A DNA stretch of 64,000 nucleotides from Candidatus Obscuribacterales bacterium (GCA_021732025.1 JAKFVU010000050.1:1-64000); one strand, 5' to 3'. Counted from the stretch's first letter, positions 43,828 through 53,067 are shown. Notes: generated by a model not told the origin, from the letters alone. Made by a program: numbers and translations.

Positions 43828-46731
43828 CTAGTTAAATAGTGCAGCGTCCCTTGCCGAAGCAACTAAGAAGTTCAGTACACCTGGTATTGCTAGACCAACA
43901 ATAATCAAGGTAGTACCGGCAACGACTAACCCTGGACGGTCCAAAGTCATCATTCCTAATAGCTTTGTTGTGGCGCTTTTGATTGTTGCTGCGTTTAACA
44001 GACTGACACCACCAACAATTACAAAAGTTACCTCGCAAAAATTGGCGATTAGGTTTATTAGAGCCTCTAGATTAGCTAAGTTGTTGACTCTAACTGTACC
44101 AGCTGTGTTCACTCCAGAAATTACTATAGCTTCTTCTCCTTGTGGCGAAAGAGTTCCATTGGTCGCACCAGCCAAGGATGGCAGATTGGTTCGCAGCGAT
44201 TGCCTTTCGCTAGTATCGAAAAGTATGGTGCTGTCTAATGAAACAATTCCGGACCTTGCTGCTAATGCAGCAGTGGCTGCTGGGTTCCTATTGCTGCTTT
44301 CTATCAGCTGGGTACTGAGACTGCGAGCCATTAGGGCTTTGGCCTCTTTTTGCACAGCTTCAGGTGTTGGTGATTCTTGCGCTAGTGGGCTGTAGCCAAT
44401 TTTGGCGACTACACTATATTCTTTGCGACCGGCTTGCCAGCGGCGGAAGAATCTACCCAAGTCTGCCACCTGATCGCCACTTCTTGTCACTGTGGTGAAA
44501 GTTGAAAGTTCGCTATGATTTTTAAAATATTCTCTGTCTACGGCCTCTGCTGGATCGTAAGCGAACTCATATAGTGCTGGCTTGTAAGCAAAGGGAGAGA
44601 TGATGTAGATCTGTTTGTGGAAGGCTGGCTGGCGGCCGTGTAACCAGAGAACTACTCCTTCTTTTGTATGACCAGCAAATTCGGCAGCTTTAACTAGCGT
44701 CTTTAGATTTTCTTGTCCTCCGGTGAAATTTACATTGTCTAGTTTGCCCAGAGCGACCTTCAAATCTTCTGGTTTGCTAATGGTTTGATCGTCGTTACTT
44801 GCTACCAGTACCGAAACAGGAATACCACTAGGAATGTGTTTCAGCGATTCTTTTATCTGGTCAAGATATTTTGACGTCTCAACTGAGCCGTCAACTACAA
44901 CTACTACCCGTCCTGGGGCATTTGCTGTGGTCTGCTCAATTTGTCTGATCAACGATAGGCCGTAGCGAGCTTTGTCGGCTGCTTGTTCTTGAGTGGCGGG
45001 TATTGAACTACGGAAGTAATTCTTGAAGACACCAATATCTTTGCAAGAAGCAAGATTAGTGACAGGATGCCGCTTACACAAAATGCTCAAGGGTGAGCTT
45101 TCAACTTGCTCTGTAGTAAGTGCACCAGACAAGAACTTGACTCCGTCTTCTCTTTGGCCACTAGTGAATGCTTGGTACGAATTTTCAAAAGTATTGTCCG
45201 AAAGCAGCTCTAGATTGTGTTCTCCTTCTAGTGAGAAATTGCTATCTACAATTTGCGGTAGTCTAATTTGTGCACTTTCCAATTGCTCCAGCTCCATGGG
45301 CATAACCATGGTGACTTGCATTTTTACCTGGCTATCGGGAGATAGAGTCGGGCTTTGCAGCAAGTATTTACCACGGCCGAGTTCACTTACTCCTCCTTCG
45401 TAAGAGAACTGTTGGCTAGTATGATTTCTTGAGGCTAAGAAAGTGCCTTCAATTGCTTCACCGTCCTGCCAAAGTTTGGCACCAGTAACGGCCGCACCAT
45501 CAGGTAGCGATAGTTCGGCTCGAGAGCTGGTTGGCGCTGGTCCGTCGTTTTGAAAGACCATAGTCCAAACCAAAGTAGCCGAGAGGCTGTCTGGATGCAG
45601 GTTGCCATTGATAGTAGAACGAGCGAGAGTTAAGCCCGGAGTTTTAGTGCCAATGGCAAAATTCTTCAACTGTTCGGCGTTCATGTAATAGGTTTGGTTG
45701 AGGTAACTTGTCTCTATCGGTGCCAAATTTGATTTTTCAGATTTGTTCTCAATGACAAAAGGCTTCCCTTCTAAAATGAAATAGAGCCTCTCCGCTTCAA
45801 TTGGTTTTAGCGGAAGAAGTAATCCGGCAAAGCCTGCCGATCGATTGTCGGCACAGAGTAACCGCAATTGTCTTTCGCAATTTGCTTTACGCAAAAACGA
45901 AAGCGCTGGTGCGCTGGTTTTGGTATTTGTGCTTAGCGCTTGCCGCTCATAGTAATGTGAGACTAGTGTTGGCAATTCTCCGCCAATTAGAACTGCAGCT
46001 GCAGCAGAAGCTCCCATCAAGAGATAGGCAAGAATTCTTCGCCTTGCTGAATCTAGCTCTTTGGTCTTGCGTATAACCAAAACTAGATGCAGAGTGGTGA
46101 AGGCCGAGGCTAGATAAAGTAAGCTTATGAGCCACATGTTGCCCAATATCAAAGAATCTTGAGCGTACTTTAGAGCTTCATTGTTTGCGCTCAGAGAACT
46201 GCCTACCAGGCAAGCGGCTGTGATAGACAGCGCTGTGCCGATTGCAAGACCTGCTGCTATACCGGGTTTGATGCCGAAGACAAAATTGTTTTTGCAAATG
46301 GCGCGATGCAATTTCAAGTTTGTCATAGGTATTGCTAAGCACAGCGCAATCGTCGCGAGGGTTTCAAGTGGTCGCGAAAGCAAAAGTAAGACTAGCCGCT
46401 TGTGGCTAACGGCGACGAACAATGCCGGTATTAAAATAGGAATTATTATTCCTGACGCCAGCACCACAAGATTGGAGAGCTTTTCTCCAATTGGATTGGT
46501 TTTGTCATCTTCAATGCGTCGCTTTAAATCATCTTCTATTTCGCCTTCTGTTTTCTCCTGTGTTTTGTCGGCTGTTTTGTCTTCTGTATTGGCTTCTGTT
46601 TGGTCATCCTTATGTGTGCGCCTACCTCTCTCAAGTGTCTGTGCGGCAAACCGACCAGGATTGAAATTAGATTTAGAGCGCGCGGCAGCGGTGACCTCCG
46701 ACGAATCGGACGCCTCAATATGCTCATTCAT
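43828..46731 (-). CDS. Large multi-spanning membrane protein with VIT-like and VWA-like regions
   Basis: The protein has about 967 residues from ATG 46731, which has GGAGGG upstream; the frame is open 63 bases further. Residues about 1-55 are charged and low in complexity (Lys, Glu, Asp, Thr). Several transmembrane segments lie in about 60-260. Then a beta-rich region (about 360-500) resembles a VIT-type domain (ARSTINGNLHPDSLSATLVWTMVFQN, GAAVTGAKLWQDGEAIEGTF). A VWA-like Rossmann region follows (RVVVVVDGSVETSKYLDQI). The C-terminus has two further membrane helices. The order resembles MSEP-CTERM type proteins, but I could not confirm this. The role is probably at the envelope; function unknown. 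Confidence 0.65.
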   Translation of the reverse strand: MNEHIEASDSSEVTAAARSKSNFNPGRFAAQTLERGRRTHKDDQTEANTEDKTADKTQEKTEGEIEDDLKRRIEDDKTNPIGEKLSNLVVLASGIIIPILIPALFVAVSHKRLVLLLLSRPLETLATIALCLAIPMTNLKLHRAICKNNFVFGIKPGIAAGLAIGTALSITAACLVGSSLSANNEALKYAQDSLILGNMWLISLLYLASAFTTLHLVLVIRKTKELDSARRRILAYLLMGASAAAAVLIGGELPTLVSHYYERQALSTNTKTSAPALSFLRKANCERQLRLLCADNRSAGFAGLLLPLKPIEAERLYFILEGKPFVIENKSEKSNLAPIETSYLNQTYYMNAEQLKNFAIGTKTPGLTLARSTINGNLHPDSLSATLVWTMVFQNDGPAPTSSRAELSLPDGAAVTGAKLWQDGEAIEGTFLASRNHTSQQFSYEGGVSELGRGKYLLQSPTLSPDSQVKMQVTMVMPMELEQLESAQIRLPQIVDSNFSLEGEHNLELLSDNTFENSYQAFTSGQREDGVKFLSGALTTEQVESSPLSILCKRHPVTNLASCKDIGVFKNYFRSSIPATQEQAADKARYGLSLIRQIEQTTANAPGRVVVVVDGSVETSKYLDQIKESLKHIPSGIPVSVLVASNDDQTISKPEDLKVALGKLDNVNFTGGQENLKTLVKAAEFAGHTKEGVVLWLHGRQPAFHKQIYIISPFAYKPALYEFAYDPAEAVDREYFKNHSELSTFTTVTRSGDQVADLGRFFRRWQAGRKEYSVVAKIGYSPLAQESPTPEAVQKEAKALMARSLSTQLIESSNRNPAATAALAARSGIVSLDSTILFDTSERQSLRTNLPSLAGATNGTLSPQGEEAIVISGVNTAGTVRVNNLANLEALINLIANFCEVTFVIVGGVSLLNAATIKSATTKLLGMMTLDRPGLVVAGTTLIIVGLAIPGVLNFLVASARDAALFN

Positions 46732-46982
46732 TAGTGAGCCCTCCATGGATAATGCAAAGGCTGCTAGTGCCATCTCAAAGGAGAAATGGCGCATAGCAAA
46801 GCTTCTTCTTTGGAAAGAAGTGCCGTTGCATGTGGTTGTAGTAGTAAGAGACCCCAGTTACCGGTAAAAGCTCACCGGCAGCTCGAAAAGCCGAGCGCCC
46901 CTAATGTACTCTCGAAGCCAAGCGGCTGTCAAGTAGGGTTTTGGATAGTCCTAGGCTTTGTCGACTAGGTCTGTTGATTTAC

Positions 46983-47125
46983 AAAATGCGTGTATATACA
47001 CGTATTTTTGAAAAAGGGGAGCTTAGGTTCTGATTTTGAAAATACTTGAGTACTCAAGTATTTTTGAATCAAGGGGAGCTTAGGTTCCTATTTTCAGGAT
47101 TGTTGTGTACACAAGTATTTTTGAA
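46983..47125. repeat. Three ~56-bp repeats each holding a different palindrome
   Basis: GTATTTTTGAA occurs at 47002, 47058 and 47115 (spacings 56 and 57). AAGGGGAGCTTAGGTTC occurs twice between them. Just before each GTATTTTT is a palindrome: CGTGTATATACACG (46989-47002), ATACTTGAGTACTCAAGTAT (47042-47061) and TTGTGTACACAA (47103-47114). The stem bases differ between copies, yet pairing is kept. Each reads as a hairpin followed by a T run on the plus strand. The array sits between divergent genes. Confidence 0.75.
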
Positions 47126-47211
47126 ATGAATGAGGCGAGGAGACACTTCTTCTGGAGGTCTAATGAGACTATGATAGATCTTGCACTTGCGACACCTGCG
47201 CGGGATTTGAA

Positions 47212-47772
47212 TTGATTGAAAAGTTAAAGAAACTAGCGGCATCACTCAAGTTTTTTCAAGAGTCAATTGTGGATGCTGTTGCATACGACGATAAAACTGA
47301 CTACAGCTTTATCGAATCTTGGCGGCTTGGTCTAGAGGCCGAAGCAAATGGTGACGTTATTGCTGCCGAAAATAGCTATCTTGTAGGCCTTGCAGATGCA
47401 AAGGCTAATGGTTTAAGCAATTATGGTGCTTCTCTACTGGCCACTTCTCTAGCAGATCTTTATCAGAATGAGCGGCGATTTGCTGAGGCGGAAGAGAACT
47501 ATAAATTTGCAATTGCATTTTTTGAGAAGTCTCAGATATTCAATGGAGAATCCGAGCAGGCCCTTCTGGCGTAATTTGGTGCTGATAAATATGCGGAGGT
47601 TCAAGCAATTAGGGACCGTGTGCTCTCACTATCCCATTATTTCCCTTCTGGCCGAAAGAGTCGATATGTACAGGTTCTTGAGTCATATGCGTGTTTGCTA
47701 AGAAAGACAAACCGAAGAGACGAGGCTGATAGTCTCGAGCAACGTGCTGAACTTCAAAAAAAGAGCGAATAG
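47212..47772 (+). pseudogene. TPR gene interrupted by one in-frame stop
   Basis: The frame from TTG 47212 is open for 120 codons with TPR-like helices (SWRLGLEAEANGDVIAAEN, SLADLYQNERRFAEAEENYKFAIAFF). It meets TAA at 47572-47574, then continues in the same frame for 65 more codons with further TPR sequence (QVLESYACLLRKTNRRDEAD) to TAG at 47772. A single base change explains the break. Upstream, a mini-ORF (ATG 47171 to TGA 47215, with GGAGG before it) overlaps the TTG and may be the lost N-terminus after a frameshift. I call it a decayed TPR gene; stop readthrough is not excluded. Confidence 0.7.
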
Positions 47773-48024
47773 TAAACCTTAGTACTAAATTTGATTCAAG
47801 GCTTCCCGTTTAGTGCTGCGAGTGGTGGCATATTCTACTCGCGGTCTTTTGTATATGCGGCGCTACTATTGTTTGGTTCAGTGATGGCCTTCGCTTGTTA
47901 AAACTAACTACAAGGGCTTGAACATTTGGGCCATCGGCACTACCATGACTTCTGAATGTAATCCACAAAATGTATGGCACTAAATTTGATGCCACATTTG
48001 TTGTCATAAACAGAGGGCTCAGTC

Positions 48025-48846
48025 ATTACTACTTCTCAGCCACCGTCTTCCGTCCCAGCATCTGCCGTTGCAGCTTCCACTGTCCCAGCATCAACTGTTG
48101 CAGCTTCTACAGCGGCTTTCGCGTTAGATTCTAAGGCACTTTTTCTTAAGCTATTTTCTTCAAGATTCGGTAGCTATGCTCGCACTGTCGGTAGTGCTTC
48201 TTGGCGTCAGTTAAGTCAGTTCCATCAACTGAGCGATGAAGAACTTTTAGCCTCGATTTCTAAAGAATCGAAGTCGTATCGGGCACTTAGTGTTCATGAC
48301 ACAGAGTTACTGTTGATATTGCAGTTCAATCCGTTGGACCGTGATGCAGATAGAGCCGTATGGGAAAAACTGTCGGCAGCACTAGCAACTCTAGGCATCA
48401 CTGGTATCAAACTGTTTCAAGTGTCTGAAGGTTCGACCTACCAGGCATTCATTCATTTCTCTAAGTCTGCCAGCATTCTCCCTTTATCTAAGGGCCTAAC
48501 CAATCACTTGGTTCAAGCTGGTGTGACTAATGTCGAGGTTTTGAGGCCAGGTAACCACTTTGTTCTTCCATTGCAAGAAGGTTATCGTTGGATGAACGAT
48601 GCTGTATTGCCAGTAATCGCTCGTCATGAGATGTCTGAAGAGATGGCTCTCAATTTCTTTATTGGTGAAGTTACAAATGCAACTTGCTGCCCTGAACAGC
48701 TTGTTGAGCAGTTTAGAGACTATCTTGCCGCCGAGCGCAAAAGAGAAATCATGGAAATTGTCCCCCCTGAAAGTATCACCGAAGATGGTGTGCTAGAAGA
48801 AGGGGCCAAGCCAAAACGTAAAGAGCGTCGCCTCAAGCTTCTTTAG
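48025..48846 (+). CDS. Unknown protein, apparent AUU start, faintly primase-like
   Basis: The frame is open from 48010 to TAG 48846 with no ATG or GTG and no TTG before codon 97 (48313). ATT 48025 is preceded by AGAGGG at 7 bases, so AUU initiation (274 residues) is the best explanation; an assembly error or truncation is possible. Residues 1-30 are Ala/Ser/Thr/Val repeats (VPAS, VAAST). The middle has TELLLILQFNPLDRDADRAVWEKL, GSTYQAFIHFSK and GNHFVLPLQEGYRWM, in an order loosely like archaeo-eukaryotic primase cores (acidic strand, SGRGxHxxxF, GNxxRLP). The catalytic Asp pair is not clear, so this is a weak suggestion. The tail is basic. Confidence 0.5.
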   Translation: MTTSQPPSSVPASAVAASTVPASTVAASTAAFALDSKALFLKLFSSRFGSYARTVGSASWRQLSQFHQLSDEELLASISKESKSYRALSVHDTELLLILQFNPLDRDADRAVWEKLSAALATLGITGIKLFQVSEGSTYQAFIHFSKSASILPLSKGLTNHLVQAGVTNVEVLRPGNHFVLPLQEGYRWMNDAVLPVIARHEMSEEMALNFFIGEVTNATCCPEQLVEQFRDYLAAERKREIMEIVPPESITEDGVLEEGAKPKRKERRLKLL

Positions 48847-48918
48847 ATACTAATTAGCCAGCTGACGCCCAGGCAGTCACAGATTGGTCATAGATTCGTC
48901 ACCAGTCGGTTGTAGCCG

Positions 48919-48989
48919 ATTGTTATTGTTGTTGCATAACCGATGCGGAACGCATTCGGTAAAAATTGCCAATAACAATACAGAGGTGA
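48919..48989 (+). promoter_or_regulatory. Long nested hairpin before a small gene
   Basis: ATTGTTATTG (48919-48928) pairs perfectly with CAATAACAAT (48970-48979) and encloses a second hairpin CCGA-TGCG / CGCA-TTCGG (48940-48959). The Shine-Dalgarno GAGGTGAG starts 3 bases after the outer stem, so folding could control access to it. Confidence 0.5.
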
Positions 48990-48994
48990 GAACC

Positions 48995-49186
48995 ATGGCC
49001 AACGAAGTCAACTTACTATCCGACCGTGCTAGTGAATCCAAACTTACTAAACCCTCAGATGCCAGTGCCGCCTTAATAGAAGCAGCCCTGACTTTCTATC
49101 CTTGCAAGAACGGCGCTTTAGTCACTAACCCAAGAGATTGCGACGGAACTATGCTGGCGCTACCTGAATTAACTATTGATCTGTAA
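48995..49186 (+). CDS. Small protein of unknown function
   Basis: The protein has 63 residues from ATG 48995, with GAGGTGAG 5-6 bases upstream; the longer frame to 48884 lies in the hairpin leader. The first 30 residues are polar (NEVNLLSDRASES), and the C-terminal half has two Cys (FYPCKNGALVTNPRDCDG) that could pair. No signal peptide. Family unknown. Its structured leader and strong ribosome-binding site suggest regulated, perhaps high-level expression. Confidence 0.55.
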   Translation: MANEVNLLSDRASESKLTKPSDASAALIEAALTFYPCKNGALVTNPRDCDGTMLALPELTIDL

Positions 49187-49202
49187 ATTTGCTGAGAGAT
49201 AG

Positions 49203-49661
49203 CTAAAACTTGGCGCGATACTCAAAGCTTATGCCTTTGATCAGATCTTCGAGTTTCTCTTTTCGTGCACTCACCGAAAGGCGATCTTTGCTTCCTCCAC
49301 CTGGCTCTAGAAATTTAAAGCCAAAGTGACTCTTACCAGGGTCGTCATAGAGTTTAAGTAAACCATCTTCGTAGATGCTTTTAAGCGAGTCGCTTTCTTT
49401 CATAGCAGGAAGCATTTCTGGCCTTTTGCTCTGTTCTGCTCTTTGTTTTGAAACCGGACCGGAACTAGCAATCTCTTCGGCTGTAGGCTGCCTTGACGCT
49501 GCGATGGCTTTTGAAGCATCAATACCGCTGATTGATAGCAGCGAAAGTGGCTCAGCAGCGCGCTCACCTTGGTCACGGCCGGTAAAATCAACCTTGCCAT
49601 TAACTGGTGACTTGTCGCCAGCTTCTTTCGCTTTCGGTCGCTCGAAGAGATTGTCGGCCAT
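49203..49661 (-). CDS. Unknown protein, disordered front and helical tail
   Basis: The protein has 152 residues from ATG 49661 (AGG upstream; an ATG at 49691 is in frame). The first 95 residues are polar and low in complexity (KAKEAGDKSPVNGKVDF, KAIAASRQPTAEEIASS). The last 55 form a probable small domain (SDSLKSIYEDGLLKLYDDPGKSHFGFKFL, KEKLEDLIKGISFEYRAKF). No signal peptide. No family recognised. It converges with the 63-residue gene, 16 bases apart. Confidence 0.5.
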   Translation of the reverse strand: MADNLFERPKAKEAGDKSPVNGKVDFTGRDQGERAAEPLSLLSISGIDASKAIAASRQPTAEEIASSGPVSKQRAEQSKRPEMLPAMKESDSLKSIYEDGLLKLYDDPGKSHFGFKFLEPGGGSKDRLSVSARKEKLEDLIKGISFEYRAKF

Positions 49662-49778
49662 GGTAAAACCTATCGTGGCGCCTATGGGCATTTGAACTAG
49701 TAAGCGGACATTAACTTGGACCGTTAAGCCTAAGTTATACCCAATTTGGGCATTTGTCAGCAGGGGAAATACGAAGCA

Positions 49779-50690
49779 CTACAGAATCTGATAGCGACTC
49801 TTGTCTTTCTTCAATTCTGCCACGAATTCCATTTCTTCGTCTGTTAGCTCGTAGACGGCAAAGTGGCAATCGAATTTACGAGTGAAGCCTCGTCCAATTG
49901 CCTCTTCTAGGGTGGTGCGATCATAGCCGCCAGTGAGAACGTCAATCAAATTGCAGTGGCGATCGACTTTCTCTGAATCGGGATCACTGTCTGCTACTTC
50001 TTTTGCATTCTCTGCCAATCCAAAAATCTCAGACAATTTAGTCTGCGATTGATTGATCATGATTGAGCCGTGTTGTAGCACACCATGCCGACGTCTCAGT
50101 TGAGCGCTGCCGACAATTTTCTTGCCTTCAAATTGTAGGTCGGCTTGAGTGGTAGCCTGAAAACAATCTTCGTAGTCTTTGTAAGCGCTGTTGCTGCGGC
50201 CAAGGCTGGCTGCGACTCCCAGCTCACGAAGGCCATAAATAAGGGCGTCACAGATTTCTTTGTAAGCTTGGTTAATTGAGCCAGGTAGAAAACCTTCATA
50301 AGGGCTACCTTGCTCTAGCCAATAAGATGGTGCAGCCCCTTCAAGTGCAATTTCGGCGTCAGGTCGAAAATCTATCCCATCCTGTTTCGGTCCGGCACCA
50401 ACAAAGCAATAGGTCAGCTCACCTTCATGGAGAACCGCACGGCCACCGGTTGGGCGGCGTACTGCATCATATCCAGCAGCACGAACTTTCTCGACGGTTC
50501 GCGGGCTCACTTTTTGTGAGTAGCCAAATGAAACTGCCGGTGGTTCCCAACCATAAAATCTCAGTGTGGCTGGCGTCTTTCCCTGAAGGTGCAGTTCTAA
50601 AAGCGCTTCATCGATAGCCATGTTAGTTACGGCGTCAAAGACTCCGTAGGGTATTAGCCTTAGGGCACGCGCTCTTACTGCAGCCGTCAA
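49779..50690 (-). CDS. lipM: LipM-type octanoyltransferase / lipoate-protein ligase family
   Basis: The protein has 303 residues from TTG 50690, overlapping the stop of the upstream gene (TTGA). It belongs to the biotin/lipoate protein ligase fold and transfers octanoate or lipoate to lipoyl domains. Seen are NMAIDEALLE, RRPTGGRAVLHEGELTYCF and DCFQATTQADLQFEGKKIVGSAQLRRRHGVLQHGSIMI. The Cys in DCF at the LipM nucleophile position favours LipM over LplA. The stand-alone E2 catalytic domain (54870) lacks a lipoyl domain, so the substrates lie elsewhere. Confidence 0.85.
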   Translation of the reverse strand: MTAAVRARALRLIPYGVFDAVTNMAIDEALLELHLQGKTPATLRFYGWEPPAVSFGYSQKVSPRTVEKVRAAGYDAVRRPTGGRAVLHEGELTYCFVGAGPKQDGIDFRPDAEIALEGAAPSYWLEQGSPYEGFLPGSINQAYKEICDALIYGLRELGVAASLGRSNSAYKDYEDCFQATTQADLQFEGKKIVGSAQLRRRHGVLQHGSIMINQSQTKLSEIFGLAENAKEVADSDPDSEKVDRHCNLIDVLTGGYDRTTLEEAIGRGFTRKFDCHFAVYELTDEEMEFVAELKKDKSRYQIL

Positions 50691-52021
50691 GAAATGCTGG
50701 CCTTAATTAGTTTAGGTTTGGCGACAAACTTATCTGAGAAGGTAAAGGCTTCAAGTAATTTTTTCGAAGCTGCCTCAAACTGTTCTTCAGTGTCGTAGTG
50801 CACTATCGCGGCAGTTGCTCCACCAGCGGTTTCATCACCAGTTTTGATTTGCAGAATCACTCCTACTGCCAAGTTTACTGGGTCACCTTTCTTGGTGCGG
50901 CCAGCTCCCATCAGCTTGCATGCTTCAGCTACTTTTTTGCCGTCCAAATGTTCCAGCCATTTTTTGCCACTACCTGGCACCACAAATGGTTTTGTGTGCT
51001 TTGCCGTTGGCATCAAAGAATAATCAGTCAAGACTTTGTCGTCGCCGCCTTGGGCTTTGATCAATGTGGCGAAGGTGCTGAGTGCTTTGCCGCTGCTAAT
51101 TAGCTCCTGCAATTTGGTTCTTGCTTCGGCGTTGTCCTTCGCTTTGCCAGCGTGCACCAAGGCAAGGGCACCAAGTTCCATACAAAGTTCAGTAAGGTCT
51201 TCTGGACCATTGCCTTTGAGTGTTTCGATGGCCTCAATTACTTCTACTGTGTGACCAACTGCCATTCCCAGCGGCTGCTCCATATCAGTGACAACCGCTG
51301 TTACTGGGCGTTTCAAGATGCGGCCGACCTCGGCCATGGTTTGCGCTAACTCGATGGCTTTTTCTTCTGTTTCCATAAAGGCACCACGGCCGCATTTTAC
51401 ATCGAGAATAATAAAATTGGCACCAGCCGCTAATTTCTTAGACATAACTGAAGCGCAAATAAGAGGGATAGATTCAACGGTGCCAGTGACGTCGCGAAGA
51501 GCATAAATTTTTCCATCGGCAGGAGCTAATTCAGCTGTCTGTCCGCCAATGGCCATGCCAATTTCTTTTACTTGTTTGATAAATTGATCGATGCTGATGT
51601 CAACTTGCAAGCCAGGAATTGCTTCAAGTTTGTCAATGGTGCCCCCAGTGTGACCCAATCCGCGACCAGAAAGTTTAGCCATCGGAATTCCAGCGGCTGC
51701 TAGTAGCGGCACGAATACCAAAGTCGTTTTGTCACCAACTCCGCCTGTGCTGTGCTTGTCACCGATTACAGGTCCGATGGCGGAGAGGTCTAATATTTGG
51801 CCTGAGTGACGCATGGCATCTGTGAGCCAAGCAGTCTCTTCTAAACTCATGCCTTGCCAGCAAACCGCCATGAGCCACGCTGCCAGCTGATAGTCTGGGA
51901 TACTGCCATCCATGATGCCGTCGACAAGAAAGCCAATATCGTTTTTTGTGTGATGAGCACCTGTTCTTTTCGCTAGAATAAGGTCGATCATTCGCACCGG
52001 TTTTGTTGTTACCGCAACCAC
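50687..52021 (-). CDS. Pyrimidine-nucleoside (thymidine) phosphorylase
   Basis: The protein has about 444 residues from GTG 52021 (GAGG 11 bases upstream); GTG 51997 or ATG 51991 would fit the usual MRMxDLI start better. It cleaves thymidine or uridine with phosphate for nucleoside salvage in the cytoplasm. Family motifs are KHSTGGVGDKTT, GRGLGHTGGTIDKLE (the thymidine phosphorylase signature) and LKCGRGAFM-type DVKCGRGAFMETEEKA. The C-terminal domain has GDPVNLAVGVILQIKTGD. It overlaps lipM, so the two are co-translated. Confidence 0.93.
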   Translation of the reverse strand: MVAVTTKPVRMIDLILAKRTGAHHTKNDIGFLVDGIMDGSIPDYQLAAWLMAVCWQGMSLEETAWLTDAMRHSGQILDLSAIGPVIGDKHSTGGVGDKTTLVFVPLLAAAGIPMAKLSGRGLGHTGGTIDKLEAIPGLQVDISIDQFIKQVKEIGMAIGGQTAELAPADGKIYALRDVTGTVESIPLICASVMSKKLAAGANFIILDVKCGRGAFMETEEKAIELAQTMAEVGRILKRPVTAVVTDMEQPLGMAVGHTVEVIEAIETLKGNGPEDLTELCMELGALALVHAGKAKDNAEARTKLQELISSGKALSTFATLIKAQGGDDKVLTDYSLMPTAKHTKPFVVPGSGKKWLEHLDGKKVAEACKLMGAGRTKKGDPVNLAVGVILQIKTGDETAGGATAAIVHYDTEEQFEAASKKLLEAFTFSDKFVAKPKLIKASIS

Positions 52022-52140
52022 TTTTATCTTGACCTCTTGACGACTGACGTTAGACCTGCATAATTGAAATAGGGAGTGCGGCCGCAAGAAATATACTAGA
52101 AAACTCTAGGTCCACTCCCACTTTTTTTGCTCAAATTATT

Positions 52141-53040
52141 TTGGCACTGGAAACCCCAATTACTAGTTTTTTATTGAAGCGGCCTGTGGTCTTTGGTCAG
52201 ATTGATTTCGTCAATTGTCTGCCTATCACTTTGCCCTTTCTCAAAAACATGCCTGGCAACCTTGAGTTAGCCATGGACACTCCCGGTGATCTTAACCGCG
52301 CCTATGAACGCGGTGAGCTCGATTTGGGCGCCATGAGCGCTCATTTTTACCTTGAGGATGGTGGCTTCAAGCTCTTTGACCAACTTTGCATTGCTAGCAG
52401 GGGTGCCGTTGGCAGTGTGCTATTTTTCAGCAAAAAGCCACTGGCTGAGCTAGAAGGTGCACGCATTGCCCTGTCCAAATCGTCGGCGACCTCCAATAAT
52501 CTTGTAAAGGTGCTGCTTGCTGAAGAATTTGGACAAGGTTGTGATGGCCGTAAGAGCGGCAACGGCAGTGGCATTGAATTACTCAATTCAATCGATTTTG
52601 TCACTGGTATTGATGCTTGGCCGACTGACGAGGCATTTGACGGCTGTGTAATCATCGGTGATCGCGCATTGCAGGCCGATCAAGAAGTTGCAAACTCAGA
52701 GCTGAGCGATAAGTTCGTGCGTAGAGACATGGGCCAGTGGTGGTTTGAGCGCTTCCAATTGCCAATGGTATTTGGGGTCTGGGCGGCGAGAAAGAGCTGG
52801 GTTGCGGCTAATCAAGACGACTTTGAAACGTTGAACAGGTTTCTCCATGAGTCACTTGTGCTCGGTTTGAGCAGCGATTACAGTGAAGTGCTGGCCGAGG
52901 CGGGCAGGCGCACCCAGTTGTCGAAAGACGAACTCGATAGCTATTTCACGAAGGAGCTTGACTATTCCTTCTCTCCAGCGCATGCGGAAGGTCTAGAGTT
53001 ATTTAGACAACTTTGTCTGAAATATCTGCTTTTAGATTAG
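52141..53040 (+). CDS. mqnA: Chorismate dehydratase (futalosine menaquinone pathway)
   Basis: The protein has 299 residues from TTG 52141. It converts chorismate to 3-(1-carboxyvinyl)benzoate, the first step of the futalosine route to menaquinone. The substrate-binding-protein fold is visible: GQIDFVNCLPITLPF, AYERGELDLGAMSAHFYLED and RGAVGSVLFFSKKPL, with VFGVWAARKSW near the C-terminus, all matching MqnA. The start region has no clear Shine-Dalgarno. No other mqn gene lies in the window. Confidence 0.85.
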   Translation: MALETPITSFLLKRPVVFGQIDFVNCLPITLPFLKNMPGNLELAMDTPGDLNRAYERGELDLGAMSAHFYLEDGGFKLFDQLCIASRGAVGSVLFFSKKPLAELEGARIALSKSSATSNNLVKVLLAEEFGQGCDGRKSGNGSGIELLNSIDFVTGIDAWPTDEAFDGCVIIGDRALQADQEVANSELSDKFVRRDMGQWWFERFQLPMVFGVWAARKSWVAANQDDFETLNRFLHESLVLGLSSDYSEVLAEAGRRTQLSKDELDSYFTKELDYSFSPAHAEGLELFRQLCLKYLLLD

Positions 53041-53067
53041 ATTAAACTTTGTTATACTAAGCTTCTT

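Noticed and set aside
46181-46867. Long 228-codon plus-strand frame opposite the VIT-like gene
   Set aside because: It is antisense to membrane-helix and charged-linker coding sequence and has Ser-rich shadow composition; no ribosome-binding site.
46983-47125. CRISPR or insertion-sequence ends
   Set aside because: There are only three copies, the between-copy sequence is itself repeated, and there is no transposase or cas gene.
47468-47701. Frame overlapping the TPR pseudogene break
   Set aside because: The original frame keeps TPR motifs on both sides of the stop, so this other frame is a shadow.
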